64,000 nucleotides of DNA, from the NCBI RefSeq assembly GCF_039233145.1, contig NZ_CP136419.1, positions 1,586,001-1,650,000 on the forward strand, written 5' to 3'. This stretch comes from Moorella humiferrea. GTDB lineage: Bacteria > Bacillota > DSM-521 > Neomoorellales > Neomoorellaceae. The notes beneath the pieces were generated by a model. That model was not told the DNA's origin, made no database searches, and saw only the letters and a program-made list of their open reading frames with translations. Positions 48,912 through 57,756 of the stretch are shown here, in pieces. Both the position numbers and the translations under genes were made by a program. Each line of letters begins with the position of its first letter. Position 1 is the stretch's first letter.

Positions 48912-49472
48912 CTAAATTCCCCCTGCTAGGTAAAGATAGATATGCAACAACGTTACAGCCAGGGCGCCGCCGAAAACGAATATCGCCCCCGGGACCACAG
49001 GCAGGTCCGTATTGGCCCCGGCCATTTCTCCCGCCTGTTGAAACACCCTGAAGTTCTTATATCCCAGGGCTGGCACACACCCCAGACGGATTTCGCTGAT
49101 CCAGGTGCCTTTCACCATGGCCGCGACATTCCAGTCATAAATCTTTAGCCTGACGGCCAGGGCCGTAACCAATCTCGCCAGGCCAGCGCCTACAAAATAC
49201 ACCGGCATCAGTTCCGACCCCAGCCAAACCCCCATGCCGGCGGCCAGCTTGATGTCACCCTCGCCAGGGTTTAGAAAGATAAAGGTGGCCGGGATGGCAG
49301 CCAGCCCGGCCATCAGGGCCGGTAGTACGCCGGGACCGATAAGGACAGCTTTCACCAGCCCGGCAAGGAAGAAGGGAATGGTCAGCCAGTTTTTGATCAG
49401 GCCGGTCTTTAAATCCGTATACAGCGCAGTCGCCGCAACAGCTATTATTATGAAGTTCGGCCACCAGATCAT
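48912..49472 (-). CDS. Prepilin peptidase, A24 family (TadV-like), second copy
   Basis: 186 residues from MIWWPNFIII (GAGGTG at 9 bases). A24 aspartates: first in ATALYTDLKTGLIKNWLTIP, second in LNPGEGDIKLAAGMGVWLG (GxGDxKL). It cuts Flp and pseudopilin leaders at the membrane. A second such enzyme is at 53835-54377. Confidence 0.85.
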   Translation of the reverse strand: MIWWPNFIIIAVAATALYTDLKTGLIKNWLTIPFFLAGLVKAVLIGPGVLPALMAGLAAIPATFIFLNPGEGDIKLAAGMGVWLGSELMPVYFVGAGLARLVTALAVRLKIYDWNVAAMVKGTWISEIRLGCVPALGYKNFRVFQQAGEMAGANTDLPVVPGAIFVFGGALAVTLLHIYLYLAGGI

Positions 49473-49681
49473 AACTGGCTGCACCTCGGATCGTTGGCAT
49501 AGGCCGGATCAGAGCATTTGATGAACAGCACGTTCTTGCCGGCCAGCCCCCGCAGGGCGGCCGAAACGCCGTATCCCACTCCCGCGGCAGCCCCTGCAAT
49601 TACAAGCGCCCAGATGATGTTTTCCATTGTTAAAATTGCGCCCCTTTCGCCCAGCAAAAAATTCTTAACAGCCCTGAACAT
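49469..49681 (-). CDS. Flp/Fap-type pilin
   Basis: 70 residues from MFRAVKNFLLGERGAILTME (GGGAGGTG at 8 bases). The ERGA-ME site precedes the helix IIWALVIAGAAAGVGYGVSA. It has a Cys pair in its tail (CSDPAYANDPRC), unlike the neighbouring pilin. It overlaps the peptidase gene. Confidence 0.75.
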   Translation of the reverse strand: MFRAVKNFLLGERGAILTMENIIWALVIAGAAAGVGYGVSAALRGLAGKNVLFIKCSDPAYANDPRCSQL

Positions 49682-49704
49682 CTCGAAAACACCTCCCATC
49701 AAAA

Positions 49705-49738
49705 AGAAAAGCCCCTCCTTTTCAGGGAGGGGCCCGCA
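49705..49738 (-). terminator. Terminator after the main Flp pilin
   Basis: Minus strand GCCCCTCCCTGAAAAGGAGGGGC followed by TTTTCTTTTT. It would uncouple the abundant pilin transcript from downstream genes. Confidence 0.8.
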
Positions 49739-49745
49739 GTTAAGT

Positions 49746-50015
49746 TTAGTTTCCAGTGGCACCCGTGGCAATTCCGGTGGCGCTGTCGGTAGTAAGGGTG
49801 GCGCTGTAAGTCGAGGTGTCACTCACCGCCCCGCTCATCGCCTTCATGTTCTTTACAGCATTGAAAATAGCCCCGGCCTTGCCCCGGAAGAGGGCCGTGG
49901 CGCCAAAGCCCACCAGAGCCACCCCTCCAGCGATAATCAGGCTGTAGCCGATAAGCTCGGTGGTAGTCACCGCTCCCCTCTCGCCTTTCAAAAACTCGAC
50001 AATGCCTTTAAGCAT
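49746..50015 (-). CDS. flp: Flp/Fap-type major pilin candidate
   Basis: 89 residues: MLKGIVEFLKGERGAVTTTE, LIGYSLIIAGGVALVGFGAT, then a Thr/Ser-rich tail. Short leader with ERGA, Glu and hydrophobic helix as in Tad pilins. AGGAGG upstream and a strong terminator after it suggest high expression. Confidence 0.82.
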   Translation of the reverse strand: MLKGIVEFLKGERGAVTTTELIGYSLIIAGGVALVGFGATALFRGKAGAIFNAVKNMKAMSGAVSDTSTYSATLTTDSATGIATGATGN

Positions 50016-50040
50016 GTTAAAAATACCTCCTCTTTAAAAT

Positions 50041-50820
50041 TTAACCAACACGCAAACTGTTGATCATGCTGATGGCCCTGAAGGCCAGGGGCCCCAGCAG
50101 CATCCCCACCAGCGCGGCTACCGGCAGGAAGATGTACACCGTCGAGTAAACAGGCTTGGCCGCGATCCGCATTTCGCCTAGGCTCTGCCGCAGTTCGTCC
50201 AGGCGAAGCGCTTCTTCTTCCATTACCCCCGTGAGTTTCGCCACCCCCCCTTCCACTATTTGCATTAAAACTGCAATCAGAACATCAGCCTCTTTGAGGT
50301 TAATGTCGTTGCCCAGCTGCTCAATGGCCCTAAGCGCGCCGCCGCTCCAACTGGCAATGCACCTCTCCACCGCCGGCCTCAAAAGGGTAAGCAGCGGCAA
50401 ACTGAGCTCCATGGCCTGGCGGGGAGTAAAACCCGCCCGGGTGAAGAGGTCGATGCTTTCATAAAGCACCGCGGCTTCCCGCAGTCTCTGGAAATGCGTG
50501 CGGCTCCGGTACAGCTTGACGGCCAGCTTGCCGGCCAGAAAACCAAGGGCCGCTCCTACCGGCACGGCAGCCAGCATGTAGGGCATCCTGCCGGCAATCA
50601 AGCCCGAAAAAACCGCCCCGCCCAGGGTGGGGACGATAAACCGGCGGCCGCCGCCTTCTTCCTTCTTTTTAGCCGTTATTCCCGGCTTCCTGGCCACTAC
50701 CAGACCAGACAGCCGGGCTTTAAGCCGGGCTGAAGGGGTCAGGCGAAGAATTAGCAGCAAAAGCGCTCCCGCCGCCAGGCCGATGCCGCCGCCGAAAAAG
50801 GCGGGTAAAACAAGGCTCAC
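50041..50820 (-). CDS. tadC: TadC-like pilus platform protein
   Basis: 259 residues, T2SS-F domain: YESIDLFTRAGFTPRQAMEL and DVLIAVLMQIVEGGVAKLTG, with helices at the start and end (VYIFLPVAALVGMLLGPLAF). Inner membrane platform for TadA. ATG overlaps the TadB stop. Confidence 0.88.
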   Translation of the reverse strand: MSLVLPAFFGGGIGLAAGALLLLILRLTPSARLKARLSGLVVARKPGITAKKKEEGGGRRFIVPTLGGAVFSGLIAGRMPYMLAAVPVGAALGFLAGKLAVKLYRSRTHFQRLREAAVLYESIDLFTRAGFTPRQAMELSLPLLTLLRPAVERCIASWSGGALRAIEQLGNDINLKEADVLIAVLMQIVEGGVAKLTGVMEEEALRLDELRQSLGEMRIAAKPVYSTVYIFLPVAALVGMLLGPLAFRAISMINSLRVG

Positions 50821-51764
50821 GTTTCCACCCCGCTTAACGCCCGGTCCAGAAGCATCCCCACCAGGATGGACAGGAAGCAGACCACCACCAAGAGCCTGCC
50901 TATGGGGTTGTAGACCAGGAAATATCCCGTTTCGGGGATCAGGGAACGCATGAGCAAAAACTCCGGCAGGATCAGGGCATTGACGAACATCCCCATAAAC
51001 CTGCTGTAGGCCATCCCGGAAGCGTTTTTGTAGATTAACCCCTGAAGGTTAGAGATCCGCCCGGCCAGGCGGGTAAACAGCGGCCGCACGGCCGCGTCGT
51101 CCCAGGCAAGCCTTAAAAGCTGGACGAACATCCTGCCGTATTCAAAGTCCAGCTCTTTCATAAGGAAAAGACAAACTTCGTCTATGCTTTTCCCGGCCGC
51201 CAGGTCCGTGTCGGCCTGCCGCAAGATATCCCCCAGGGGAGAAGGCACCTTCCTGGCGGTAATGCTTAAAGCCCGGGGCACCTGGGGGGTGTCGCCGAAC
51301 TCGGCGGCAAAAATTCTCACAGCCACTGCCAGCTGCTCGATGATTTTGTTGCGCCTGTTCTGCACCCGGCCGATAAGCACCACGTCCGGGGCCAGGGCGA
51401 TGACCAGGGCCAGGATAACGGCCGCCGGCAGGTTTTTCATCAGGATTACGCCGGCAACAAAGCCACCAACACCACCGACCAGGAGCCCCACTAGATAGCG
51501 CATCACTGGGATCCGTACTCCCGAGCGCTTGAGCATAAAGCTTGTCCTTTCCGACCAACGCTTCAGCCACGGAGGAAGTTCGTCTTCCTCATTCTCTTTG
51601 CTCAAAAAACGGCGCAGGACCAGCGGCATTTCCTCCCTTTCCCGCCGCGGCAGGGCCAGGTGCGGAATTTTCGCCAGGCGCAGGATATAGTAGCTGAAAA
51701 CGCCGGCGCTCAAACCCAGCCCGGCGCCAAAAACGGTCGCCGCGGCAAGTCGCATGTAATCCAT
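50817..51764 (-). CDS. tadB: TadB-like pilus platform protein
   Basis: 315 residues from MDYMRLAAATVF, whose ATG overlaps the TadA stop (TGATG). T2SS-F features: IFAAEFGDTPQVPRALSITA, SIDEVCLFLMKELDFEYGRM and several membrane helices. Works with TadC below the pilus. Confidence 0.88.
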   Translation of the reverse strand: MDYMRLAAATVFGAGLGLSAGVFSYYILRLAKIPHLALPRREREEMPLVLRRFLSKENEEDELPPWLKRWSERTSFMLKRSGVRIPVMRYLVGLLVGGVGGFVAGVILMKNLPAAVILALVIALAPDVVLIGRVQNRRNKIIEQLAVAVRIFAAEFGDTPQVPRALSITARKVPSPLGDILRQADTDLAAGKSIDEVCLFLMKELDFEYGRMFVQLLRLAWDDAAVRPLFTRLAGRISNLQGLIYKNASGMAYSRFMGMFVNALILPEFLLMRSLIPETGYFLVYNPIGRLLVVVCFLSILVGMLLDRALSGVET

Positions 51765-53131
51765 CAGGCCACCCCCGCCCTGGCAGGAAACTGGGAAATG
51801 TTTACCCCGAACATGCGCAGCTTCTCCTTCAAGCGCTCGCTGGGAGGGTTGACAAATTCCCAATCGCCGTCAAAATAGTCATATTTGCCGGGCCGCCAGA
51901 CGACTAGATCGCGAAACTTGACGCCTGCCTTCTCCGTCCACACTTCGGTGACCTGGACGATCTTTTTCATCCCTTTGGTGGTGTCGGCGAACATCTGGAT
52001 AATCACATCAAAAGCGTCGGCCACCCAGGTCTCGGCTATCTCCAGGGGAAGGTTCAGTCCTTCCTCCAGCATCATCTTGGCGCAGCCAGTCACGGCTTCA
52101 TATGGCGAACTGAAATGGATCGTCGCCATGGAGCCGTGATGGCCCCGGGTGCAGGCTTTGATGGCCTCCACCGCCTCGCCCATACCCCGGATCTCGCCCA
52201 CCATGATGATGTCCGGAGAGTAACGCAGGGTCGTCCGGAAAAGCTTTTTCATATCGCAGTTTAAATCGGCGTGTTCCTCAAGCTCGATTATGTCCCGGCC
52301 GCAGTAGTGCTCGCATAGGCGCAGTTCCACGTCTGTTTCCAGAGTTACTAATCGCAATGCCTCGGGGATATAGTTGATCAAAAAGCGCATCAAGGAAGTT
52401 TTGCCGCTGCCGACGCCGCCGGAGATAAGGATGTTGGCCCGGCCCTTGACCAGGGTGATCAAGAGGTCCAGCAGTTCCTGGTTCAAAGTGCCTGCCCTGA
52501 TGAGGTTTTCCGGGGTCATTTTGAAGGTGTCGTGCTTCCTTAAGACCATGGTCCACTCCCGGGTTACGGGCGGGCAGGTGGCCGTCAGCCTGGTGCCGTC
52601 CTTACGGATGGACTCGACTATGGGCGTTGAGGCCGTCAGGGCTACGCCCCGGTCGTGGAACAGGAGCCTTGCGATGATCTTTTTGACGTGCTCGGTATCT
52701 TTAAATTTAATGCCGGTCTTTAAGTTTTTACCCCGCTTCTGGATAAAAACGGCAGAAGGACCGTTGACCCGGATCTCGTCCACTTCGGGGTCGTAGTACA
52801 CCGGCTCCAGCACGTCCAGCCCCCAGGCATAGCTGAATATTTCCCTGGCCAGTTGCTCCCTCGTCATCCCCTCTACTTCCACCTGGTACTTTTCCAGGAT
52901 TTCTTGTATAAGCTTCCTGGCCTTTTCTATCGCCCCGGGTAGCCCTGCCTGGGCGTCTTCAAGTATTTCTTTATGCCGGAAGGCTTCTTCTCCCCACACC
53001 TCGCTGTTGGTAATGACGTCCTGGACGAATTTCGTAGCCTCTTTCAAAGTGCGTTTGCCCAGCCTGAACTCCTGTCTCTTCTCTTTTTCCTCCGCTTTCT
53101 CAACCCTCTCGCCTCTAAAAATGCCAAGCAT
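51764..53131 (-). CDS. tadA: TadA/CpaF secretion ATPase
   Basis: 455 residues. Walker A LISGGVGSGKTSLMRFL, Asp box LVTLETDVELRL, Walker B PDIIMVGEIRGMGEAVEAI, His box GHHGSMATIHFSSP. Start ATG at 53131 with AGGTGG; the GTG at 53140 lies inside that site. Powers pilus extension, and in CpaF also retraction. Confidence 0.95.
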   Translation of the reverse strand: MLGIFRGERVEKAEEKEKRQEFRLGKRTLKEATKFVQDVITNSEVWGEEAFRHKEILEDAQAGLPGAIEKARKLIQEILEKYQVEVEGMTREQLAREIFSYAWGLDVLEPVYYDPEVDEIRVNGPSAVFIQKRGKNLKTGIKFKDTEHVKKIIARLLFHDRGVALTASTPIVESIRKDGTRLTATCPPVTREWTMVLRKHDTFKMTPENLIRAGTLNQELLDLLITLVKGRANILISGGVGSGKTSLMRFLINYIPEALRLVTLETDVELRLCEHYCGRDIIELEEHADLNCDMKKLFRTTLRYSPDIIMVGEIRGMGEAVEAIKACTRGHHGSMATIHFSSPYEAVTGCAKMMLEEGLNLPLEIAETWVADAFDVIIQMFADTTKGMKKIVQVTEVWTEKAGVKFRDLVVWRPGKYDYFDGDWEFVNPPSERLKEKLRMFGVNISQFPARAGVA

Positions 53132-53141
53132 CTTTTCCACC

Positions 53142-53822
53142 TCACGGTTTCATTTTTTTGACCAGAACAATCCCTTTCGACCCGGTGGCCGCCCCCCGGA
53201 CTACCTGGGCAACGTCTGAAGGGTTTACCGCAAGCACGGCGACGGCCGGCGTCTTCGGCGCCTGCGCCGCCTGCTGCAGCAGCCCCGCCTGCTGGTTGGG
53301 AACAATAGGGTTACCCTGGACGTCTACTAACTGGAGAAGCCTGGCGTTGCTTGCCAGCATGGCCCCGGGCACATTTTCCGTCTCCGCAAAGTACACGTCC
53401 ACCAGGTCTCCGGGAGAGAAATATCCCCCGCCGCTCCTGGCCAGGTCAATATTGACGGCGATCACCTGCCTGTCTTCATTAGCAGCTTCTCCTACCCGTT
53501 CCAGGCGCACCTGCTCGCCCTGGTACAGCTCCGCCAAAGCCACCTTGCCGATCAGATCGTCCGGTTTTCGCGCCGTTCCAGGCTCAACGGCGCCCACCGG
53601 TACCTGTCGCCAGGTAAGATCGCCGGCTTTGATCAGGCTGTAGGCGTTGATGTTGTGGGCCGGAACTATAACCTGGGTCATCGCCTGGTGGGTGTTGATG
53701 TACCGCTGGTAATATAACCCCGAAGTTACGGCCACCCCCAGGCCGAAAATAATGGCCAGGATAACCGGGACAGGTATCGAACGCCCGGAACCGTAATTTT
53801 TGTTCCTGCCGAAGATTTTCAA
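53142..53822 (-). CDS. cpaB: CpaB/RcpC-like Tad pilus assembly protein
   Basis: 226 residues. One N-terminal membrane helix (VPVILAIIFGLGVAVTSGLY), then a SAF domain (VIVPAHNINAYSLIKAGDLT, WRQVPVGAVEPG) and RcpC part (VNIDLARSGGGYFSPGDLVD). Follows CpaA and precedes TadA. Confidence 0.9.
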   Translation of the reverse strand: MKIFGRNKNYGSGRSIPVPVILAIIFGLGVAVTSGLYYQRYINTHQAMTQVIVPAHNINAYSLIKAGDLTWRQVPVGAVEPGTARKPDDLIGKVALAELYQGEQVRLERVGEAANEDRQVIAVNIDLARSGGGYFSPGDLVDVYFAETENVPGAMLASNARLLQLVDVQGNPIVPNQQAGLLQQAAQAPKTPAVAVLAVNPSDVAQVVRGAATGSKGIVLVKKMKP

Positions 53823-53834
53823 CCACCTCCCACG

Positions 53835-54377
53835 CTAAAATGAAGCCAGAAACATAAACACCCACAACCCGGCCGCCAGGCAGGTCCCAAAAGGAATGGC
53901 ATCTTCGGGTATAGGAGCGTTTATATCTTCGGGTATTTTTTCTAGCGCCAGGGCTCCTTTTATGCCCCCCACAAAGGTAAGATAGGCTCCCTGAATTAAA
54001 TAGAGCAGGCGCTCTTTGAGAGCCCCCTGCTTTGCCAGCTTGCCCAATCCCCAGACCGCCCCGATGCAGGAAGCTATGAAGATAACGGCCAGGGCGCCGT
54101 GTAATCCAAGCCAGGCCCCAATGGCGGCCATGAGCTTGACATCACCCCCTCCCATGCCGCCCAGAGCAAACATAACCAGGCCCAGGAGAAAGCAAGCTGA
54201 TGCGCCAATAAGGCTTGCAACCCAGTTGCCCGCCCATACATGATAAAGAAACCCCGCCCCCAGTAAGGGCAGGGTAATGTAGTTAGGGACGTAGTGGCTA
54301 ATAAAGTCGGTTACGCCGACTAGCGTGACTGCTAAAAAAAATAGCCATGCCGGCCAGGTCAATTGATCCACCCCCAA
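53835..54377 (-). CDS. cpaA: Prepilin peptidase, A24 family (CpaA-like)
   Basis: 180 residues with six helices. Catalytic Asp in VGVTDFISHYVPNYITLPLL and in GMGGGDVKLMAAIGAWLG. First gene of the tad core run. It differs from the second peptidase at 48912, so each may serve its own pilins. Confidence 0.88.
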   Translation of the reverse strand: MGVDQLTWPAWLFFLAVTLVGVTDFISHYVPNYITLPLLGAGFLYHVWAGNWVASLIGASACFLLGLVMFALGGMGGGDVKLMAAIGAWLGLHGALAVIFIASCIGAVWGLGKLAKQGALKERLLYLIQGAYLTFVGGIKGALALEKIPEDINAPIPEDAIPFGTCLAAGLWVFMFLASF

Positions 54378-54448
54378 AATATGATTTTTCTTCCTATCAA
54401 CAGAAGAGAATTTCTAGCATACGCAGAAGAAAATCATATTATCTTTTT

Positions 54449-54527
54449 ACGTTGGGGTTACGATGAAGCAGGAAGCTATACCGAATCCTCTCCCTAACCC
54501 GGAGGGGTTAGGGAGAGGGTAGTTCAC
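54449..54527 (+). mobile_element. Relic of IS200/IS605 right end (TnpB guide-RNA scaffold 3' part)
   Basis: GTTGGGGTTACGATGAAGCA and GGAAGC, then hairpin CCTCTCCCTAACCC..GGGTTAGGGAGAGG and GTAGTTCAC. This matches the element end at 8236-8362 in motif order. Only the last ~75 bases remain and no tnpB is present. It ends within the stop codon of the gene at 54524, and sequence beyond it is that gene's last codons. Confidence 0.7.
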
Positions 54528-55264
54528 AAATCGCGAGCTTTAGTGTATTTTTCTTCAACTTCGTCTCCATATCCAGGATGCATAAGGTTGAGCAATTCTC
54601 TCACCTTAGAGTCAATCAACCCGCAATCAGATGGCACACCAGGATTTTTAAACGTTACTGCTTTGACATGGTGCAAAGAGACCCAAGTCACGGTTTGGGG
54701 AAAATCCATGTCGGCCAAAAGAATGCCTGGCTTTATCCCGCAGCTTACTTTCAGCACTTCTCCGTCTATTGAACCTGAAGCGTTCTCGCCTCCATCCAGC
54801 GTAACGCTGATTATCGGCCTTTTACCTATCGCGCGATAACACAAAAACATATCCCAGAACATGTCTTCTCGGGGAGAAACCTCAATAACAGCATCGCCCA
54901 TCAGAAAACGCCACCACGCACGGCTGGCCTTCAAAGAGAAGACAAAACGCAAATAACCCAAATGGTTCGCTAATCCTGTAAATACAGCAGGAAGATAGAA
55001 GACAGCCATCCACCCTATCAATCGTAACCAAGTCAATTCCGCCAATTCTCCCGATAAAATATTTAAAAGGGTCCTGTACTTTTCAGGGAAAAATATCAAG
55101 ACTACAAGAGTAACCAAACCAAAATTTATTACCCCTTTATATAGCGCTGGATAAAACCTCTGTCGCGCTTCTTCTAATTTGCCCTCCGCCCACAATCCCG
55201 CATATCCCGGAATTAATACAAAAAGAAAGGATAAAGCTAACGACAGCGTTAAACCCTCCATCAA
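54524..55264 (-). CDS. Membrane protein of unknown function
   Basis: 246 residues. Three or four N-terminal helices (LSLALSFLFVLIPGYAGLWA; VINFGLVTLVVLIFF; LIGWMAVFYLPAVFTGL). The soluble end has beta-strand pattern (KRPIISVTLDGGENASGSID; ILLADMDFPQTV). It may belong to the DUF6338-like group; not certain. Coupled with 55265-55624 by direct abutment. Its stop lies in an IS605 relic, so its original end may be slightly changed. Confidence 0.62.
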   Translation of the reverse strand: MMEGLTLSLALSFLFVLIPGYAGLWAEGKLEEARQRFYPALYKGVINFGLVTLVVLIFFPEKYRTLLNILSGELAELTWLRLIGWMAVFYLPAVFTGLANHLGYLRFVFSLKASRAWWRFLMGDAVIEVSPREDMFWDMFLCYRAIGKRPIISVTLDGGENASGSIDGEVLKVSCGIKPGILLADMDFPQTVTWVSLHHVKAVTFKNPGVPSDCGLIDSKVRELLNLMHPGYGDEVEEKYTKARDL

Positions 55265-55624
55265 TCAACCAAACCCCCTAAAATCAATATACCTTCCCAA
55301 TCTTTCCCTTAAAGTCAATTTATGAATTTTCGTTTTGGCTCCGGGAATTCCTGCCATATTATGTGTTACTACAGTAAACCATATTACAGCACAGGCGACC
55401 ACCACAATAGCCAGCGCCAGTAAAGCCACCAATATCGCTACACCTAAAATATGTAAAAAAATACGCAAAAGAAACGAACGCCAATCGATAGCAGCTTCCG
55501 GCCAAGGCAATGCCAGCAAAAAGATAGGCATAAAAAAAAGCCATAACAAGAGGATCCATACGCCCTGGTCCCTTACAAACTCCCGGTAGCTTTTATGCTC
55601 TTTGTAACCGTATTTTGGCATCAA
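55265..55624 (-). CDS. Small membrane protein
   Basis: 119 residues: YREFVRDQGVWILLLWLFFM and a long second hydrophobic region ILGVAILVALLALAIVVVAC. It directly precedes 54524-55264 and probably works with it. No domain known. Confidence 0.6.
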   Translation of the reverse strand: MMPKYGYKEHKSYREFVRDQGVWILLLWLFFMPIFLLALPWPEAAIDWRSFLLRIFLHILGVAILVALLALAIVVVACAVIWFTVVTHNMAGIPGAKTKIHKLTLRERLGRYIDFRGFG

Positions 55625-55663
55625 ATAAAACCCCTCCTTGGCAACCTATTTTGTACCCCCAAC

Positions 55664-55702
55664 TTACATCCTCCCCTATTCAGGGGTGGGGAGGATGTCA
55701 CC
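55664..55702 (+). mobile_element. Possible IS605-type right-end hairpin relic
   Basis: ACATCCTCCCC-(11 bases)-GGGGAGGATGT followed by CAC. A GGGGAGGATGTCAC end after a long hairpin is common at right ends of IS200/IS605 elements. No other element sequence remains. It lies just before the duplicated thioredoxin fragment. Confidence 0.45.
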
Positions 55703-55716
55703 CTAACCAATCATTT

Positions 55717-55842
55717 TTCCTCAATGGCTTTAGCCCCCTCGACGTGGCTTACCTGGCCGTTATCCAGGAACACCAGGGCGGGAACCCCCTTAACACCTTT
55801 AGGAGGCTCTGAAGCCAGGTACACCGTCGCGCCTTCTAATCT
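55717..55842 (-). pseudogene. Duplicated C-terminal fragment of the VKOR-thioredoxin gene
   Basis: Nearly the same bases as 56613-56738: CCCTCGACGTGGCTTACCTG, GCCGTTATCCAGGAACACCA, GGGCGGGAACCCCCTTAACA. They encode the last ~40 residues (GVPALVFLDNGQVSHVEG). No start or CxxC part. The break lies at GCCTTCTAATC. Confidence 0.82.
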
Positions 55843-55843
55843 T

Positions 55844-55990
55844 CTATCTAATCGCTTGAAATATTATCCAGGTAAAGCCAATCACGACAGCTAACATGAA
55901 TAAACTAAACATAAATTCATCATCCTCTTTCACCGCTTCTTTCCATAAGGGAACTTTAGCCAGAAATCTTTTTAACGATTTAAAAAACAT
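55844..55990 (-). CDS. Small membrane protein, 48 residues
   Basis: MFFKSLKRFLAKVPLWKEAV then an acidic turn and one helix FMFSLFMLAVVIGFTWIIFQ. GGGAGGGG precedes the ATG at a good distance. Function unknown. Confidence 0.6.
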   Translation of the reverse strand: MFFKSLKRFLAKVPLWKEAVKEDDEFMFSLFMLAVVIGFTWIIFQAIR

Positions 55991-56044
55991 TATTTATCCC
56001 CTCCCGAAATATGTTATTTTTATAAAAAGGGGTGGTAACACATA

Positions 56045-56491
56045 ATGGATACTATCGTAAATACATTGTTAATTGCTATTTCACAAATATCCGCCACGCT
56101 TACTGGACTGGCTTTTGTGGCTTTCTCTTTTCACTTTAAAAATCCGGATAAGATTAAAGAAAACACAAGCACTCCTTTTTCATTTATGTTTACAAACCTC
56201 TTTTCCCCCACCATACTCAGCTTGCTAGCAGTTTTAAATCCTCAAACCACCAAACTACTTATATATGTTCAACCCCTATTGTTTAATCTGGCCTCTATGC
56301 TCGCATTAGTTACAATAAAAAAAAGAAGGATTTCCCACTATATCGTATTTTTAATGCCATTAATCCTTTTTCCCCTTATATTAGTTAGTATTAACGAACA
56401 AACGCAACTACCAATAATCCTGGTAGCTATTTCACTTTTCCAGATTCTTGTTTCAACAAATCAAGCATGGGTCATATATAGAAACCTTTGA
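56045..56491 (+). CDS. Four-helix membrane protein
   Basis: 148 residues, AAGGGGTGG upstream. Helices ISQISATLTGLAFVAFSF, FSPTILSLLAVLNP, LLFNLASMLALVTI and YIVFLMPLILFPLILVSI. AT-rich and opposite to the tad genes, so probably a separate cargo gene. No family name. Confidence 0.65.
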   Translation: MDTIVNTLLIAISQISATLTGLAFVAFSFHFKNPDKIKENTSTPFSFMFTNLFSPTILSLLAVLNPQTTKLLIYVQPLLFNLASMLALVTIKKRRISHYIVFLMPLILFPLILVSINEQTQLPIILVAISLFQILVSTNQAWVIYRNL

Positions 56492-56602
56492 ATAACATCC
56501 CCTCCATCAGAGGTCTATTTTTGGAAGTAAAAACCCGACGCGCCACCAAGGCAAATCAGCATATTTTCCTGCATCATAATTTTTCATCTATCGGCTTTAC
56601 CC

Positions 56603-57556
56603 TCAATCAAATTTCTCCTCAACAGCTTTAACGCCCTCGACGTGGCTTACCTGGCCGTTATCCAGGAACACCAGGGCGGGAACCCCCTTAACACCTTCAG
56701 GAGGCTCTGAAGCCAGGTACACCGTTGCCCCTTCTAATCCGTTTCTTTTAAGCTTCGCCTTAATATCCCCCTGATCATTTCCCCGCAGGTAAGTAAACAC
56801 CAGGTAAGGCTGCCTGTCTTCCGGCAGCTGCGCCATCTCCTGAAGGGCCTCGTCGCAGTGTGGGCACCACCAGGCGACAAAGAGAGCCGGGCGCGCGGCA
56901 AGGTCCAGGGTTACCGGCCTGTTATCCATTGTTGTGACCACAAGGCCGGGATGCTTATTTGTATCAGTTTTAACGCTGGATGGAAGGCTTTTTGAGCCTG
57001 TTGATATCTTTTTTTCTACAAAGTCCTGCTTTGGCAGACTAGCCGTCTCCTCTTTTTCAGCCGGTACGGAAGAAATGACTTTCTCCGGCGGCACAGCAGG
57101 CGCGGCCGCGGCAGGGACCACCCGGGGATTAAAAGCCAAAAGGCCTGCAACCATTATCAGCCCGGCCCCAGCAAGAACGGCAGGCACCAGAAAAACGCGC
57201 CTGGGAGGGTAAATCGTAACATAAACAGCCAGAAGGACTTCTACCAGCAGGAATTTCAGACAGACAGGGCAGAGCTCCCCCGTCCCCCGCCAGGCCAGGA
57301 AAAGAAGTAAGGCATGGGCGGCCGCCCCACCGTAGATAATTGCAAGTGCGGCCTTCTTTTTAGTCGCAGTAAAACCGCCGAAGCAGAGGACGGCGGAGAG
57401 GGAATAATAAGCCGCCCCCCAGAGAAGCAGGGGGCGGCCGAAGATATAGCTTACGGCACTGCAGGCCGAGGATGGGCAACTATAAGGGTTAAAACCGATT
57501 GACCATAAGCAAAAAGAACCCAGAGTTAAAAGCAGGTAAATTAATCCAGAAAGCAT
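56603..57556 (-). CDS. VKOR-like membrane protein fused to thioredoxin domain
   Basis: 317 residues. VKOR part: four helices with CPSSACSAVSYIFG and the redox pair GTGELCPVCLKFLLVEV. A linker rich in Ala, Pro, Lys and Ser follows. The thioredoxin-like end has ALFVAWWCPHCDEALQEMA and GVPALVFLDNG. VKOR-Trx fusions form disulfide bonds in secreted proteins with quinone as acceptor, useful for the Cys-rich TadG and surface proteins nearby. Confidence 0.87.
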   Translation of the reverse strand: MLSGLIYLLLTLGSFCLWSIGFNPYSCPSSACSAVSYIFGRPLLLWGAAYYSLSAVLCFGGFTATKKKAALAIIYGGAAAHALLLFLAWRGTGELCPVCLKFLLVEVLLAVYVTIYPPRRVFLVPAVLAGAGLIMVAGLLAFNPRVVPAAAAPAVPPEKVISSVPAEKEETASLPKQDFVEKKISTGSKSLPSSVKTDTNKHPGLVVTTMDNRPVTLDLAARPALFVAWWCPHCDEALQEMAQLPEDRQPYLVFTYLRGNDQGDIKAKLKRNGLEGATVYLASEPPEGVKGVPALVFLDNGQVSHVEGVKAVEEKFD

Positions 57557-57756
57557 TTTGTATTCCCCCTAATTTTGGCAGGAAAAAGGTCTTAATAGGA
57601 GTATTAAAAATAAAAAAGTTTCTTATCTGCTCTATAACATTGCTTTAAGAAGATAGTAACAGTAAACCAAGATAATAAAAGAAACACCCGCGCAAAGAAG
57701 TGCCCATCCTATCAAAATGTCATATACTGATATCCATTCAAGGAGGCGTTTTGATA

